Assembly (NCBI GenBank): GCA_028289345.1
Contig: JANQQL010000038.1
Span: 1 to 64,000 of the forward strand
Direction: 5' to 3'
DNA: 64,000 bases
Origin: Planctomycetota bacterium
Lineage (GTDB): Bacteria; Planctomycetota; B15-G4; SIAN01
In this document: positions 45,338-54,257 of the stretch, one piece after another
Layout of the letters: the number at the start of each line of letters is the position of its first letter
Position numbering within the stretch: position 1 is the first letter of the stretch
Translations under genes and position numbers: made by a program
Notes under the pieces: model-generated
Database searches by the model: none
What the model was told of the DNA's origin: nothing
The model's input: the letters and a program-made list of their open reading frames with translations, nothing else

Positions 45338-47031
45338 CATTTGCGGATCTGATGGGGCTCTACCCGCGAGGCCAAACCAGTCGGCGCCCCCCTCGTCGGG
45401 GAGTCGGAGCAAGTCGCCAACCGCCGACGCGACCCCCTCAACGGGAATCTCTAGAACGATATCTCGTCCGGCTCGGAGCCGTGCTGGCACGTGAGATCCG
45501 GCGTGGGATCACCGTCGCTGCATGGGCCGGACTCTTGGTTTCCAGCTCTTCGGCGTCCGCCTCGACGGATTCCAAACTCGCCGAGCTTCTCGAACCCCTG
45601 CGTCAGCGCTGGAAATCCCTTCCGGAGTCTGGCTGGCAACTCCAGGGAGTCCACTCGACGTTCTCCTTGGATGGGGACTACCAGCTGCTCTTCAACACCC
45701 AAGGCCATTTCCGTGAGACTCGCGACGGCGACTTCCGCCATGTCACGGGATTCGACGGGACCCACTGTTGGGAAAACGGCTTCACCGGCGTGCCTCGGAA
45801 ACTCGAACTCGGAGAACGGGAGTCCGCTCTGGCCTCGATCTGGCTTCGCACCGGTTTTTGGGCTCAGGAAGACGGCCCGTTCCAGGTCCTCTGGAAGAGC
45901 GAAGATGCCGAGCAGGTCACCCTCGAACTGACTCTTTCCGCGACCTTCCACGGAGAGCTGGTGGTTGGCCGCGAAACAGGACATCCCCTGGCGTTTCGCT
46001 CCGACGATCGACGCGTCGCCCAGATGACGTTTGCCGTCGCAGACTCTTCCAAGGATCCATGGTCGTCCACAATCGACCAGGAGGACTCGCGAGGGGACCT
46101 CATTCGTCTCACCGTGACGGGATCATCTCCCGCCTCGGCCAACAGTTCCTCGTTGTACCAGCAATCGCTGACCGCGGTCGTCGACACCGACTACGACGTC
46201 GAGGTTCCCTCGCGGATCGAAGTCCAGCGGGCAAGATCGGGGCACCTGCTGGTCCGCCCACTCGTGAACGGGGAAGATCTCGGCTGGTGGGCGTTTGATA
46301 GCGGCGCCGGCTCATCGACCATCCAGCCGGGGGTGGCGGACCAACTCGGCTTCGAGGAACTGGGACAGGCCATCGTCGGCGGAGTCGGTGGCAGCGCCGG
46401 CCCGCACAGTTTTCGGCGCGGCCTGTCGTTCCAGCTTGGCCCGGTGATCCAGGAGGACCCGCTGCTTCTCGAATTCGATCACTCACCATTCACGCCGGTA
46501 CTTGGCACTCCCATCGCTGGCATCGTGGGATTCGACCTGCTCGCGCGCGCCGTCGTGGAACTGGACTTGGGAGCCCCCTCGATCTCCTTGCACGATCCCT
46601 CCGAGTACGTTCTTCGCAACGCCACTTGGCAACCACTCGCACTCTATGGACGACACCCCTGCCCAACGGCACGCTTCGAAGGAGGGAATTCGGGAGTCTT
46701 CGTCTTGGATACGGGATCCACCGGAACCGTGACCTTTCACCGGCCCGCGGTGGAGAACCTGCAACTCCTTGCCGACCGCGAAGTGGCTCGATCGATCGCT
46801 GGCGGCGTGGGCGGCAGCGTGTCTACGCGAACCGGCGTTCTTGAGTACTTCGAGCTCGGCTCCCACCGATTCGAGAATCCCGTGGTCGAATTCGCTCTGG
46901 AGGAGGTTGGCTCGTTCGCCGATCCCCACACCGTGGGGAACATTGGCGGCGCCTTTCTGCGACCGTTCCACGTGGTGTTCGACTACTCGAACCACCGCAT
47001 CGCGTTTCGCCCCAAGGCCGCTGACGACTAA
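45334..47031 (+). CDS. Double-domain aspartyl protease-like protein
   Basis: 565 residues from the ATG overlapping the permease stop. The N-terminus is Arg/Pro-rich, with a hydrophobic segment (RRGITVAAWAGLLVSSSSAS) at about 54-75 that may be a late signal-like anchor; an internal start is possible. About 80-230 is beta-rich without a recognised family. Two retropepsin-type aspartyl protease halves follow: AFDSGAGSSTI at about 315-325 and VLDTGSTGTVTF at about 455-466. Each is followed by a GGVGGS flap-like segment and a hydrophobic-GF/IGG turn (IVGFDLL; NIGGAFL). Each half carries its own D-S/T-G, so the protein may form an intramolecular pepsin-like active site or two dimeric ones. Confidence 0.85.
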   Translation: MTFADLMGLYPRGQTSRRPPRRGVGASRQPPTRPPQRESLERYLVRLGAVLAREIRRGITVAAWAGLLVSSSSASASTDSKLAELLEPLRQRWKSLPESGWQLQGVHSTFSLDGDYQLLFNTQGHFRETRDGDFRHVTGFDGTHCWENGFTGVPRKLELGERESALASIWLRTGFWAQEDGPFQVLWKSEDAEQVTLELTLSATFHGELVVGRETGHPLAFRSDDRRVAQMTFAVADSSKDPWSSTIDQEDSRGDLIRLTVTGSSPASANSSSLYQQSLTAVVDTDYDVEVPSRIEVQRARSGHLLVRPLVNGEDLGWWAFDSGAGSSTIQPGVADQLGFEELGQAIVGGVGGSAGPHSFRRGLSFQLGPVIQEDPLLLEFDHSPFTPVLGTPIAGIVGFDLLARAVVELDLGAPSISLHDPSEYVLRNATWQPLALYGRHPCPTARFEGGNSGVFVLDTGSTGTVTFHRPAVENLQLLADREVARSIAGGVGGSVSTRTGVLEYFELGSHRFENPVVEFALEEVGSFADPHTVGNIGGAFLRPFHVVFDYSNHRIAFRPKAADD

Positions 47032-47046
47032 CTCCTCGCGGGCCAG

Positions 47047-48573
47047 CTAGTTCCTGGGGCGAATTCGATAGATCGGAATGCCACGGGGGAATCGCTGGCT
47101 CGGGACGAATGTCACTTCCGCCGCATGGCGCTCCACCTCCTTGACGATGTTGCCCGGCGGAGGTTCGTCAAACAGGACATAGTCGATGTCGTAGCGCTCG
47201 ATCATTTCCGGGCGCCTCTGGAAACGCCAAGTGTAACAGCGCCGCTGGGCGAGTTTGGTGTACACCGGAGCACGGTTGCAGAGCACCTTGGCTTGCGGTG
47301 GAGTGTTCGCTGTCAGCCACTGCGCCACCTCGTGCATGTCATTCCAGTACACTTGCTGCTCGATTCCACCGATCTCCCACCGCTCGACATCGGTGCGAGC
47401 CGGGTAAAGAACCATGTTGTGAACCAGCAGCGCGATCACCAAGACCAAGGTCACCGAGAAAGACCAGGTCCGGTTTCGAACGAACCCCTGAACGACAGTG
47501 CGACATCCAACAACCAAATCGGGAAGGAGAAACGGAACCAAGGGAAGCAACAAACGATGATTGAAGGTGAAGTAAGTGAGAACCACCGCGCTGTAGGTGA
47601 GGGGGAACCAAACGCCGAACACCCCTTCTCGTCGCCAGCGAAGCAGCGCTCCGATTCCCAGCAGGACCAGGAATGCCACCCGGGTGAGGGCATGATCCAC
47701 GCCAAATCCCATGGTGGACAGAGCGCCCATCAACCCATCGCCGTTGGTTTTCAGGCGCTTCGTCCAGGACGGGCCCCCCTCGGGGTCGGACCAGGGCACG
47801 AGTGCAGAACTCGGGTCCCCGGGATCGACCTTCCAGACTGCGGTCGAATAGTCGTACAAGTACAGCTGCTCCGCCGGCACTTCCCGCGTCGGGGCGACGG
47901 CTCGAGCGTGGAGCCACCACGGCATCATCGCCAGAACCGCGACTCCTGTGGCCACCAGCAACCGCGACCGTCGTTCCTTGTTGACCGAGGCGAGTAGCAA
48001 GCCGGGAAGCACGATCAACGAGGCGCTGCGAACATACATGGACGCCGCCAGCGCGAGTCCCCCAGCGACGCCTCTCATCCAGGGATTGCCGCGGTTCGTG
48101 CGATCTCGCAACCACCACATCGAGAGCAGAAGCAAGTCCAGAGCCAGCACGTCACTCACGGTCCACCCGAGATAGATCGTGAACACATAGGTCGTGCCGC
48201 TGAGGATCGCGACCAAAACGGACAGGGCGGTCCCCAGCCAATCCCGGAAGAGGAGGAATTGGAGCACCGCGGTGCCCGCAACGCACGCCGCCATGCATGC
48301 GCTCAGCAGTGCTTCCTTGTCCAAGAAGAAAGTGAGCAGCCAGGGGTAACCCGGCGGCCGAAGCACGAACGGCTGGCCGAGGTAGGTGTAGCCGAGCCCC
48401 TCCTCCAGTGCTTGGGCAGTCACCAGATACAACGAGCTATCCCATTCCGGGAGCCACTGGGCGTGGGTGCCGCGGAGGAGGCAAAGGAGCGTATAGGCGG
48501 CGAGGACGACCCAGGGGCCGCCGCGCGCAGCAAGCCGAAGAAAAGAGGAGCGATCCATGATTGGGGGCGGCAT
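47047..48573 (-). CDS. Multi-pass membrane glycosyltransferase (GT-C, PMT/ArnT-like)
   Basis: 508 residues from ATG at 48573; a second ATG lies 15 bases in and neither has a strong ribosome site. About ten membrane segments. The first extracytoplasmic loop holds LPEWDSSLYLVTAQALEEG, with an acidic residue placed as in dolichyl-phosphate-mannose or ArnT-like enzymes. FVLRPPGYPWLL follows. The C-terminal about 90 residues are soluble (VEREAEVTFVPSQ-like end) with a TWRFQRRPEMIERY segment. It probably transfers a sugar outside the membrane to lipid, protein or polymer. It converges with the aspartyl-protease-like gene and diverges from the FemAB-like gene. Confidence 0.85.
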   Translation of the reverse strand: MPPPIMDRSSFLRLAARGGPWVVLAAYTLLCLLRGTHAQWLPEWDSSLYLVTAQALEEGLGYTYLGQPFVLRPPGYPWLLTFFLDKEALLSACMAACVAGTAVLQFLLFRDWLGTALSVLVAILSGTTYVFTIYLGWTVSDVLALDLLLLSMWWLRDRTNRGNPWMRGVAGGLALAASMYVRSASLIVLPGLLLASVNKERRSRLLVATGVAVLAMMPWWLHARAVAPTREVPAEQLYLYDYSTAVWKVDPGDPSSALVPWSDPEGGPSWTKRLKTNGDGLMGALSTMGFGVDHALTRVAFLVLLGIGALLRWRREGVFGVWFPLTYSAVVLTYFTFNHRLLLPLVPFLLPDLVVGCRTVVQGFVRNRTWSFSVTLVLVIALLVHNMVLYPARTDVERWEIGGIEQQVYWNDMHEVAQWLTANTPPQAKVLCNRAPVYTKLAQRRCYTWRFQRRPEMIERYDIDYVLFDEPPPGNIVKEVERHAAEVTFVPSQRFPRGIPIYRIRPRN

Positions 48574-48666
48574 TGTACCGGGGCGCTGGCCTCCAGAGTC
48601 GGGTCCGAGGAAGACGAAGAAGGGAACCCTCGTTCTGCTTCTCCCCAAGCTCCCTCGGAACCCACG

Positions 48667-49722
48667 ATGAACCCGCCGACGTCTCCGCCTTCTCTGCTCC
48701 CCAAGATCGATCCCGCGGAACCTCTCATGACCGCTTCTCTGCGCCTGGAATCCCACGACGAAAAGACCCCGGAGTGGTCCGCGGCTCGAGAGGAATGTCG
48801 CGCCGGAGTGCATCTGATGGATCCCTGGATCGCGTATCGAGCGAGCCGGGGACTGGCTCCGAAGTTTCTGCTGCTTCGGGAAGGCGGCGGCCCCGTGGTC
48901 GGAGTGGGAATCGCCTACGAAAGCCGGTCTCGATGGCGCTTGTGGAAGCGTCCCCAGTGGAGTCTCGACCGCCTGCCGTGGCCGGTCGGGGAGTTCGATC
49001 TCTCGGCGGATGACGCTGTCCACTGCTTGCGTGAGGCAGCCCAGCAAGGCCGGCTCGACCGCCTCGAGGTTCAGTCCTTCGATGGCCCGTCTCCCTGCGC
49101 GGACCTAGCCGCCTTGGGATTCTCCGTGCAGGATCGTTTCGAGTTCGAACTCGACCTCTCGGGAGACGAGGACGAGTTGTGGAGCCGGCTGAAGTCCAGT
49201 CACCGACGCAAGATTCGCAAAGCTCAGAAGTCCGGAGTCGAGGTCGCCTGGGAAGATTCTTCCCGAGGCATCGAACTCTTGCGCGAACTCCAGGGTCACA
49301 CGCAAACTCGGCGGAGCGACAAAGGGGAGACGATGGATTGCCCCGACGCCGAGCAGTACCAAGCGCTCGCTCGAACCTTCCTGGCACCGAACGGCGGAAG
49401 AGTCTTGGTCGGCCGGCACGAGGGAAAACCAGTCACCGCAATTCTCCTGGGAGTCACCGCAAACCGCGCTTACTATCTGATGGGCGGGACCAACCGAGAA
49501 GGCTTGGGTTTGAACTCAGCCTCGGTGGTGATGTGGGAAGCCGTTCGGGCGCTGCATGAGACGAAGATTCCGCTTTTGAACCTCGGCGGGGTTCCGGCTC
49601 GAGCAGAGAATCCCGATTCGGCAGAACACGGGCTCTACCGCTTCAAGGATGGCTGGGGTGCGACACGATGTTTGTGTCGGAGCGGCACCTGGACACGGGG
49701 ATCCGGAGCCGATTCGCACTGA
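48667..49722 (+). CDS. FemAB-like GNAT-fold acyltransferase
   Basis: 351 residues from the ATG at 48667, after GGAA; a later ATG at 48727 is possible. The pattern fits FemAB/Bacterial peptidoglycan-bridge transferases: FEFELDLSGDEDELWSRLKSSHRRKIRKAQKSGVEV at about 157-192 (the conserved acidic-basic helix), ILLGVTANRAYYLMGGTNREG at about 258-278, and VMWEAVRALHETKIPLLNLGG. The known role of the family is aminoacyl-tRNA-dependent transfer to lipid-linked precursors; a subgroup acts in exopolysaccharide pathways. The following gene is an alpha/alpha-toroid protein, which also appears in such loci. Actual donor unknown. Confidence 0.88.
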   Translation: MNPPTSPPSLLPKIDPAEPLMTASLRLESHDEKTPEWSAAREECRAGVHLMDPWIAYRASRGLAPKFLLLREGGGPVVGVGIAYESRSRWRLWKRPQWSLDRLPWPVGEFDLSADDAVHCLREAAQQGRLDRLEVQSFDGPSPCADLAALGFSVQDRFEFELDLSGDEDELWSRLKSSHRRKIRKAQKSGVEVAWEDSSRGIELLRELQGHTQTRRSDKGETMDCPDAEQYQALARTFLAPNGGRVLVGRHEGKPVTAILLGVTANRAYYLMGGTNREGLGLNSASVVMWEAVRALHETKIPLLNLGGVPARAENPDSAEHGLYRFKDGWGATRCLCRSGTWTRGSGADSH

Positions 49723-49790
49723 CGCCCCCCGAAGACTCGTGAGGGGGTCGGGACTCGAAGGCAGAGGCCCGAAAAGTGGGGAATCCAGGA

Positions 49791-51017
49791 ATGGGTGACG
49801 CGGTGATCGACAAAGTGCCACGAGCCGCTCTCGAGGCGGTTCGCTATGCCCTGCAATCGGGCAGCTTTCCGGCGGCAATGGCCGCACTCAAGGATGTGGC
49901 GCCTCCGCGAACTCCGCGAGACTTGAAGGACCACCTTGAAGAAACCGTTCACTGGATCTTCCGCGCCCACGACGCGTGCGAGAAAGGCGGGGTTTCCCGC
50001 TCCTATTCCCTGCGCCAACATCGCCGCTACCAGTGCACCGGCTGGCTTCCTCCCTACCCGGAAACTACGGGTTACATCATCCCGACGCTGTTCGAAGTGG
50101 CCGACGTGTTCGACTGGCCGGAAGCCCGCGAACGGGCCGAACGAATGGCCCGTTGGGAAGTGGACGTGCAGATGGACAGCGGTGCCGTGCGCGGGGGAAC
50201 GACGGCGGACGAACCGAGTCCGGCCGTATTCAACACCGGGCAAGTACTGTTTGGCTGGGTCCGTGCCGCCGAGGTCACGGGAGATGCCCTCTTCGACGAG
50301 GCTGCCCGGAAAGCTTCCGCCTTCCTGGTGGATGCCCAAGACGAGGACGGCGCATGGCGGCGCGGCGCATCCAAGTTTGCCATGAAGGGCGGTCACGTCT
50401 ACAACGCGCGCGCGGCGTGGGGGCTTGCCTGCTACGGCCGCCGCGCCGATGACGAAAAGGCTCTCCAAGCAGCATGTCGCTCGGCGGACTACGCGCTGTC
50501 TCAACAGAACGACTGCGGCTGGTTCGATGACAACTGCTTGACGGACCCCGAGCGCCCGCTGGTTCACACCATCGCTTACGCCGCCCAGGGGGTCTTGGAA
50601 ATCGGGCTCTTGGTCAACCAAGACAAGTATGTGGACGCGGCTCGCAAGACCGCCGAAGCAATGCTGCCCGTGCAACGGGAAGACGGTTTCCTCGCCGGAC
50701 GCTTCGACAGCGATTGGAATGCCGGGTCGTCATGGTCATGCCTGACCGGCAACGCACAAATGGCCCTGGTGTGGAGCCGTTTGGCCGACATCGACGACCG
50801 CGAGGACTTCCGCCAAGCGGCCCAACGCGCCGTCCAGTTCGTGCTTTCGACCCAGCGCCTCGAGTCCACGGACCTGGGGGTGCGCGGCGGCGTCGCCGGC
50901 TCCTATCCCATTTGGGGCGACTACGGACCGTACGAGTACCTCAATTGGGCCGCCAAGTTCCTGACTGACGCGTTGCTCACGCTCTACACCAAGCGCCCGT
51001 CAGGAACCCACGGCTGA
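49791..51017 (+). CDS. Alpha/alpha-toroid protein, polysaccharide- or terpenoid-cyclase-like
   Basis: 408 residues from ATG at 49791; a GTG at 49776 in frame would add five residues and both have weak purine-rich sites. It is mostly helices arranged in repeats with aromatic-rich turns: YPETTGYIIPTLFEVADVF, TGQVLFGWVRAAEVTG, KGGHVYNARAAWGLACYGR, HTIAYAAQGVLEIGLLV, CLTGNAQMALVWSRLADI and GPYEYLNWAAKFLTDALL. These repeats fit a (alpha/alpha)6 barrel as in glycoside hydrolases, GlcNAc epimerases or terpenoid cyclases. There is no signal peptide, so it is cytosolic. Catalytic residues not identified. Same strand as the FemAB-like gene, 68 bases after it. Confidence 0.82.
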   Translation: MGDAVIDKVPRAALEAVRYALQSGSFPAAMAALKDVAPPRTPRDLKDHLEETVHWIFRAHDACEKGGVSRSYSLRQHRRYQCTGWLPPYPETTGYIIPTLFEVADVFDWPEARERAERMARWEVDVQMDSGAVRGGTTADEPSPAVFNTGQVLFGWVRAAEVTGDALFDEAARKASAFLVDAQDEDGAWRRGASKFAMKGGHVYNARAAWGLACYGRRADDEKALQAACRSADYALSQQNDCGWFDDNCLTDPERPLVHTIAYAAQGVLEIGLLVNQDKYVDAARKTAEAMLPVQREDGFLAGRFDSDWNAGSSWSCLTGNAQMALVWSRLADIDDREDFRQAAQRAVQFVLSTQRLESTDLGVRGGVAGSYPIWGDYGPYEYLNWAAKFLTDALLTLYTKRPSGTHG

Positions 51018-51025
51018 CCCAAGCT

Positions 51026-51685
51026 TCAGAACGAAGCTTCGGCGGCTTCTGCACCACCGCTGCGATCGTCATTCTCCAGAGCCACCGCCATTCGCACCAG
51101 CTCCGCCAGCGAGTGTGCACCCATCTTGCGCATCAGATGAGAGCGGTGAACCTCGACCGTCTTCTGACTGAGTCCGAGTTCCCCTCCGATGACCTTGTTG
51201 GCCTTGCCGGCCACGACCAGCCCCATGACTTCCGTCTCGCGACGAGTCAGGGAATCGCGGCGAGTTCGGTACTCGGAGATGCGTGCTCGATCGTTGCGGT
51301 GTTGCGCATCTCGATCGACCGCCTTGCGAATGTGCTCGAGCAGGATCTGATTGCTCACCGGCTTTTCCAGGAACTCGAACGCCCCGGCCTTCATGGCGCG
51401 CAATGCGACGGGGACATCGGCGTGACCGGTCAGAATCAGAATCGGGAGATCGGCGCCCTTTTTCTTCAAGAACTCTTGGAGTTCCAGGCCGCTCATGCCC
51501 TGCATGCGAACGTCGAGGACCAGGCATCCGGCGGATTCCGGATCGAAGGAAAGCAGAAACTCCTCGGCAGATTCGTAGGTCTCGCAGCGAAACCCGTTGG
51601 ATTCGACCAGGCGCTTCATGACGAAACAAAGGTCCTTGTTATCGTCAACAACGTAGACCTTCGGATCTAGTGCGGCGGTTGGCAC
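51026..51685 (-). CDS. FixJ-type LuxR-family response regulator
   Basis: 219 residues from GTG at 51685, with GGAGG 8 bases upstream; the frame continues to a TTG at 51727 without a site. Receiver domain about 8-120: phosphoacceptor Asp in CLVLDVRMQGMSG, acidic pair in VVDDNKD, and Lys in FEFLEKPVS. LuxR helix-turn-helix about 140-200: LTRRETEVMGLVVAGKANKVIGGELGLSQKTVEVHRSHL. No histidine kinase lies nearby, so it is an orphan here. An 18-bp inverted repeat lies 250 bases upstream. It likely binds DNA as a phosphorylated dimer. Confidence 0.92.
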   Translation of the reverse strand: MPTAALDPKVYVVDDNKDLCFVMKRLVESNGFRCETYESAEEFLLSFDPESAGCLVLDVRMQGMSGLELQEFLKKKGADLPILILTGHADVPVALRAMKAGAFEFLEKPVSNQILLEHIRKAVDRDAQHRNDRARISEYRTRRDSLTRRETEVMGLVVAGKANKVIGGELGLSQKTVEVHRSHLMRKMGAHSLAELVRMAVALENDDRSGGAEAAEASF

Positions 51686-51935
51686 AGTCAGTTCCTCCCC
51701 GTCTTGGCCTGAGACCCGACAAGCCAACTGCAGGGCCAGTCGAGCTCTCCTTAGAGAAACACCGACCTAAGTCTCCGGGATTGAGCGTAGCGGTCGGCCC
51801 TGATGAACACCAGGTAGGCGATGAGGAATTCGTTCCAGGAAGACCGAATTCACCTAGCACATCCCTCCGCGGGCAATCGCAAGGCGACCATCGTCTGAGG
51901 GATTCCTCGGTATGAATCGAGGGGGTCCTGAAGCA

Positions 51936-51953
51936 ACTAGGGAAATCCCTAGT
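51936..51953. promoter_or_regulatory. Perfect inverted repeat, candidate operator
   Basis: ACTAGGGA (51936-51943), AA, TCCCTAGT (51946-51953). It lies in the 284-base gap between the aldehyde dehydrogenase stop and the response-regulator start, both on the minus strand, so it is a good candidate for the regulator's promoter. There is no T-run, so it is not a simple terminator. The symmetry fits a dimeric helix-turn-helix protein; autoregulation is inferred. Confidence 0.45.
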
Positions 51954-51969
51954 CTTTGCGGTGTGTCAG

Positions 51970-53529
51970 TCACTCCTCGCGCAGGATGCGCTCGACCATT
52001 CCTCGGGAGCCTTGGAACGCGGTGCGATGCATGAAGTGATGCACCCCTCGTTCTCCCCCCAACTCTTCCCCGCCACCCGCACGACCAGGACCACCGTGAA
52101 TCAGTTGGGGCAAGACCATGCCGGTGGGGAGCGAGTAGCCTTCGGCTTTCGAGTCCACGAGTACCACGCGACCACACATCGGTGCGATTCCAAAGCCCGC
52201 TTCGCGCAGGAAGTCTCGGGAATCGGAATACAGGGAAGACACCAGCATGCCCTCTCCACGACAAACCAGTTCCGCCGCCTGTTCGGCGCTTCCGTCGTAC
52301 GGAAGGATGCAGGCCACGGGGCCGAAGACTTCTTCGCGATGCACCTCCTCGAGCGACTTTTCATCCTTGGAGAGGAACAGGGAGGCACCGGCGAAGTAGC
52401 CCTTTCCTCCCTCCACGCCAAGGAGTTCGGAAGGCCGGTTCTCGCCACAAAGTCGCTCCAAGTGCTGCCCGAGTCGCTCCATCCCGGCGAACACGTCGTC
52501 CCGCTGTTGGGCAGTGGCTAGCGGCCCCATGCGAACATCGCTCAGTGAAGGATCCCCCACCTTGAGTGCCTGCAACCGTTCCTTGAGGTCGGTGGCCACG
52601 GTTTCCACCATGGATTCCGGAACGATCAAACGCCGGGTGGCCGTGCACTTCTGCCCGGTCTTCTCAGTCATCTCGCGGAACACATCGCGCAGGAAAAGTT
52701 GGTAGCAGTCGGCGTCCGCGGTCAAGTCCCCTCCCAGGACCGCGGCATTCAAGCTATCCGCCTCGACGTTCACCGAGACCGAGTTCCGGATCAAAGATTC
52801 GGAGGAGCGGACGATGCCGCCGGTCTTTTGCGACCCAGTGAACGAGACGAAATCGCGCGGCCCCAGTTGGTCGAGCAATTCCGTGACGGAACCGAGGATC
52901 ATGCTGAAAGTCCCCGCCGGCATGACGCCGGACTCCACCAAGATCTCGGCCATCTTGGCCGCCGTCAAACTAGTCAAGGTCGCGGGCTTCAGAATCACCG
53001 GCATCCCGGCCAACAACGCACTCGCCGCTTTCTCCGCAAATCCCCAAGCCGGGAAGTTGAACGCGTTGATGAGTACCGCCACCCCGCCGCGAGGAACATA
53101 GCTGTGCTTTCCGAGCAAGCGCGCACCTCGAGAAAGCTCGACGCTGTCCCCGTCGACCCGGTGTTGGCTCGCGCCCCAGTTCTTGGCCATGCTGGCGTAC
53201 GCGGCCAAAGTTCCCGAGGCACCATCGATGTCGAACTTGGCCCCGCCACGAGTCGTTCCCCCATTGACGATGGAAGTCTCGATGAGCGCATCGCGATGTT
53301 CGTGCAGTACCGCGGCCATCTTCTTGAGCAACGCCGCCCGATCGGCAAAACCCATCGAAGCCAACGAGTTCAGCCCTTCCGTTCTCGCATGCTGCAGGAC
53401 GGATGACGCCGAAAATCCGCCGAGAAACGCTTCGGCACAGGTCTCTTCCGTGGTGGGATTCCACAGAGGAACGGGATCTCCACTCCCGGTCTGGAACTCG
53501 CCGGCGACGTAGCTGTAGATCTTGGACAT
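51970..53529 (-). CDS. PaaZ/BoxD-type aldehyde dehydrogenase
   Basis: 519 residues. NAD(P)-dependent aldehyde dehydrogenase fold with LINAFNFPAWGFAEKAASAL (oxidoreductase start), PVILKPATLTS (Lys), FTGSQKTGG (cofactor turn), NVEADSLNAAVLG (general-base Glu) and GQKCTATRRLIVP (catalytic Cys). The variant fits the semialdehyde dehydrogenases PaaZ-N (phenylacetate) and BoxD (benzoate-CoA epoxide pathway). The length matches the single-domain BoxD or a PaaZ lacking its MaoC hydratase half. HH near the C-terminus is typical of this group. No ring-epoxidase or thioesterase gene lies nearby, so the pathway cannot be fixed. Confidence 0.9.
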   Translation of the reverse strand: MSKIYSYVAGEFQTGSGDPVPLWNPTTEETCAEAFLGGFSASSVLQHARTEGLNSLASMGFADRAALLKKMAAVLHEHRDALIETSIVNGGTTRGGAKFDIDGASGTLAAYASMAKNWGASQHRVDGDSVELSRGARLLGKHSYVPRGGVAVLINAFNFPAWGFAEKAASALLAGMPVILKPATLTSLTAAKMAEILVESGVMPAGTFSMILGSVTELLDQLGPRDFVSFTGSQKTGGIVRSSESLIRNSVSVNVEADSLNAAVLGGDLTADADCYQLFLRDVFREMTEKTGQKCTATRRLIVPESMVETVATDLKERLQALKVGDPSLSDVRMGPLATAQQRDDVFAGMERLGQHLERLCGENRPSELLGVEGGKGYFAGASLFLSKDEKSLEEVHREEVFGPVACILPYDGSAEQAAELVCRGEGMLVSSLYSDSRDFLREAGFGIAPMCGRVVLVDSKAEGYSLPTGMVLPQLIHGGPGRAGGGEELGGERGVHHFMHRTAFQGSRGMVERILREE

Positions 53530-53774
53530 GGGGTCTCCTCGAGCCGGTCGCTCCGCAAAGCCCTCGAGGGGCAGTCACGCCGCGCGCGGGAGAGCGTCGC
53601 GGGACCGGGGAATCTTCGATGCACGAGCGTCGGGCAGGGCCGACACCCCCGGAAGTCAAGGGGGGGGCGCCGTCGAACCTGCCGGAAGTCGAGAGTGTAC
53701 CTGACCCGAGGATTGAACGGATCGGGATGATGGGCGAAACAAGAACGCCCCTTGCACCGCCTCGGAGCCGCCGT

Positions 53775-54059
53775 ATGAATGGGTCCATGGATCTCGACAC
53801 CCGACCCGATGATGTCATCGACATGACTCCCACCAATCGCGAAGGCGAGGTCGTGTTCGAGTCCGCCTCGGCCCCCACTCCCCAACCGCCTTGGCTAGTC
53901 AAACTGAAGTTTTGGGGACTTGCCGCCATCGGCATCGGCATCGGCGTCGCTTTCTTTCTGTTCTTCTTGACGTTTCTGCTGTACGTCGTCCTTCCACTGA
54001 CGGCGATCCTGATCCTGTGGAATCTGATTCGTGGGCCGAGGAGCCATCGACCGGGGTGA
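53775..54059 (+). CDS. Small membrane protein of unknown function
   Basis: 94 residues from the ATG at 53775; another ATG at 53727 is possible. A hydrophilic, acidic N-terminal third is followed by two adjacent hydrophobic stretches (about 48-67 and 69-86) with a positive end (IRGPRSHRPG), so both ends may be cytoplasmic. No family recognised. The codon pattern agrees with coding but the frame extends upstream across the divergent promoter, which makes the start uncertain. Confidence 0.45.
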   Translation: MNGSMDLDTRPDDVIDMTPTNREGEVVFESASAPTPQPPWLVKLKFWGLAAIGIGIGVAFFLFFLTFLLYVVLPLTAILILWNLIRGPRSHRPG

Positions 54060-54187
54060 GACTCGCCCCGTCCCTCGCACCACCAGGTCGGTCCGCATCC
54101 TCGCGCGGGACGATTCCCGCTGATCTTCTTCGCCGGCGATTGCTTTGGTGACTCGCTCTTGGAGTGGCAAGCCAAGCCGATCCCATG

Positions 54188-54230
54188 AAAAAAGCCCTCC
54201 GGAGCGGCGTCCAGTTGCCGCCCCGAAGGG
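54188..54230 (-). terminator. Intrinsic terminator of the ahcY operon
   Basis: Read on the minus strand: a 14-bp stem from CCCTTCGGGGCGGC to GCCGCTCCGGAGGG (two G-U pairs), an 8-base loop, then six T. On the plus strand the A-run is at 54188-54193 and the stem arms are at 54195-54208 and 54217-54230. It starts 28 bases after the ahcY stop and is the clearest intrinsic terminator in the window. Confidence 0.88.
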
Positions 54231-54257
54231 CCCTTCGGAATGGTCAATCAGAGGCAA

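Noticed and set aside
53403..53774. Upstream extension of the small membrane protein frame
   Set aside because: Overlaps the aldehyde dehydrogenase gene and its promoter, with no conserved pattern; an internal ATG was used instead.
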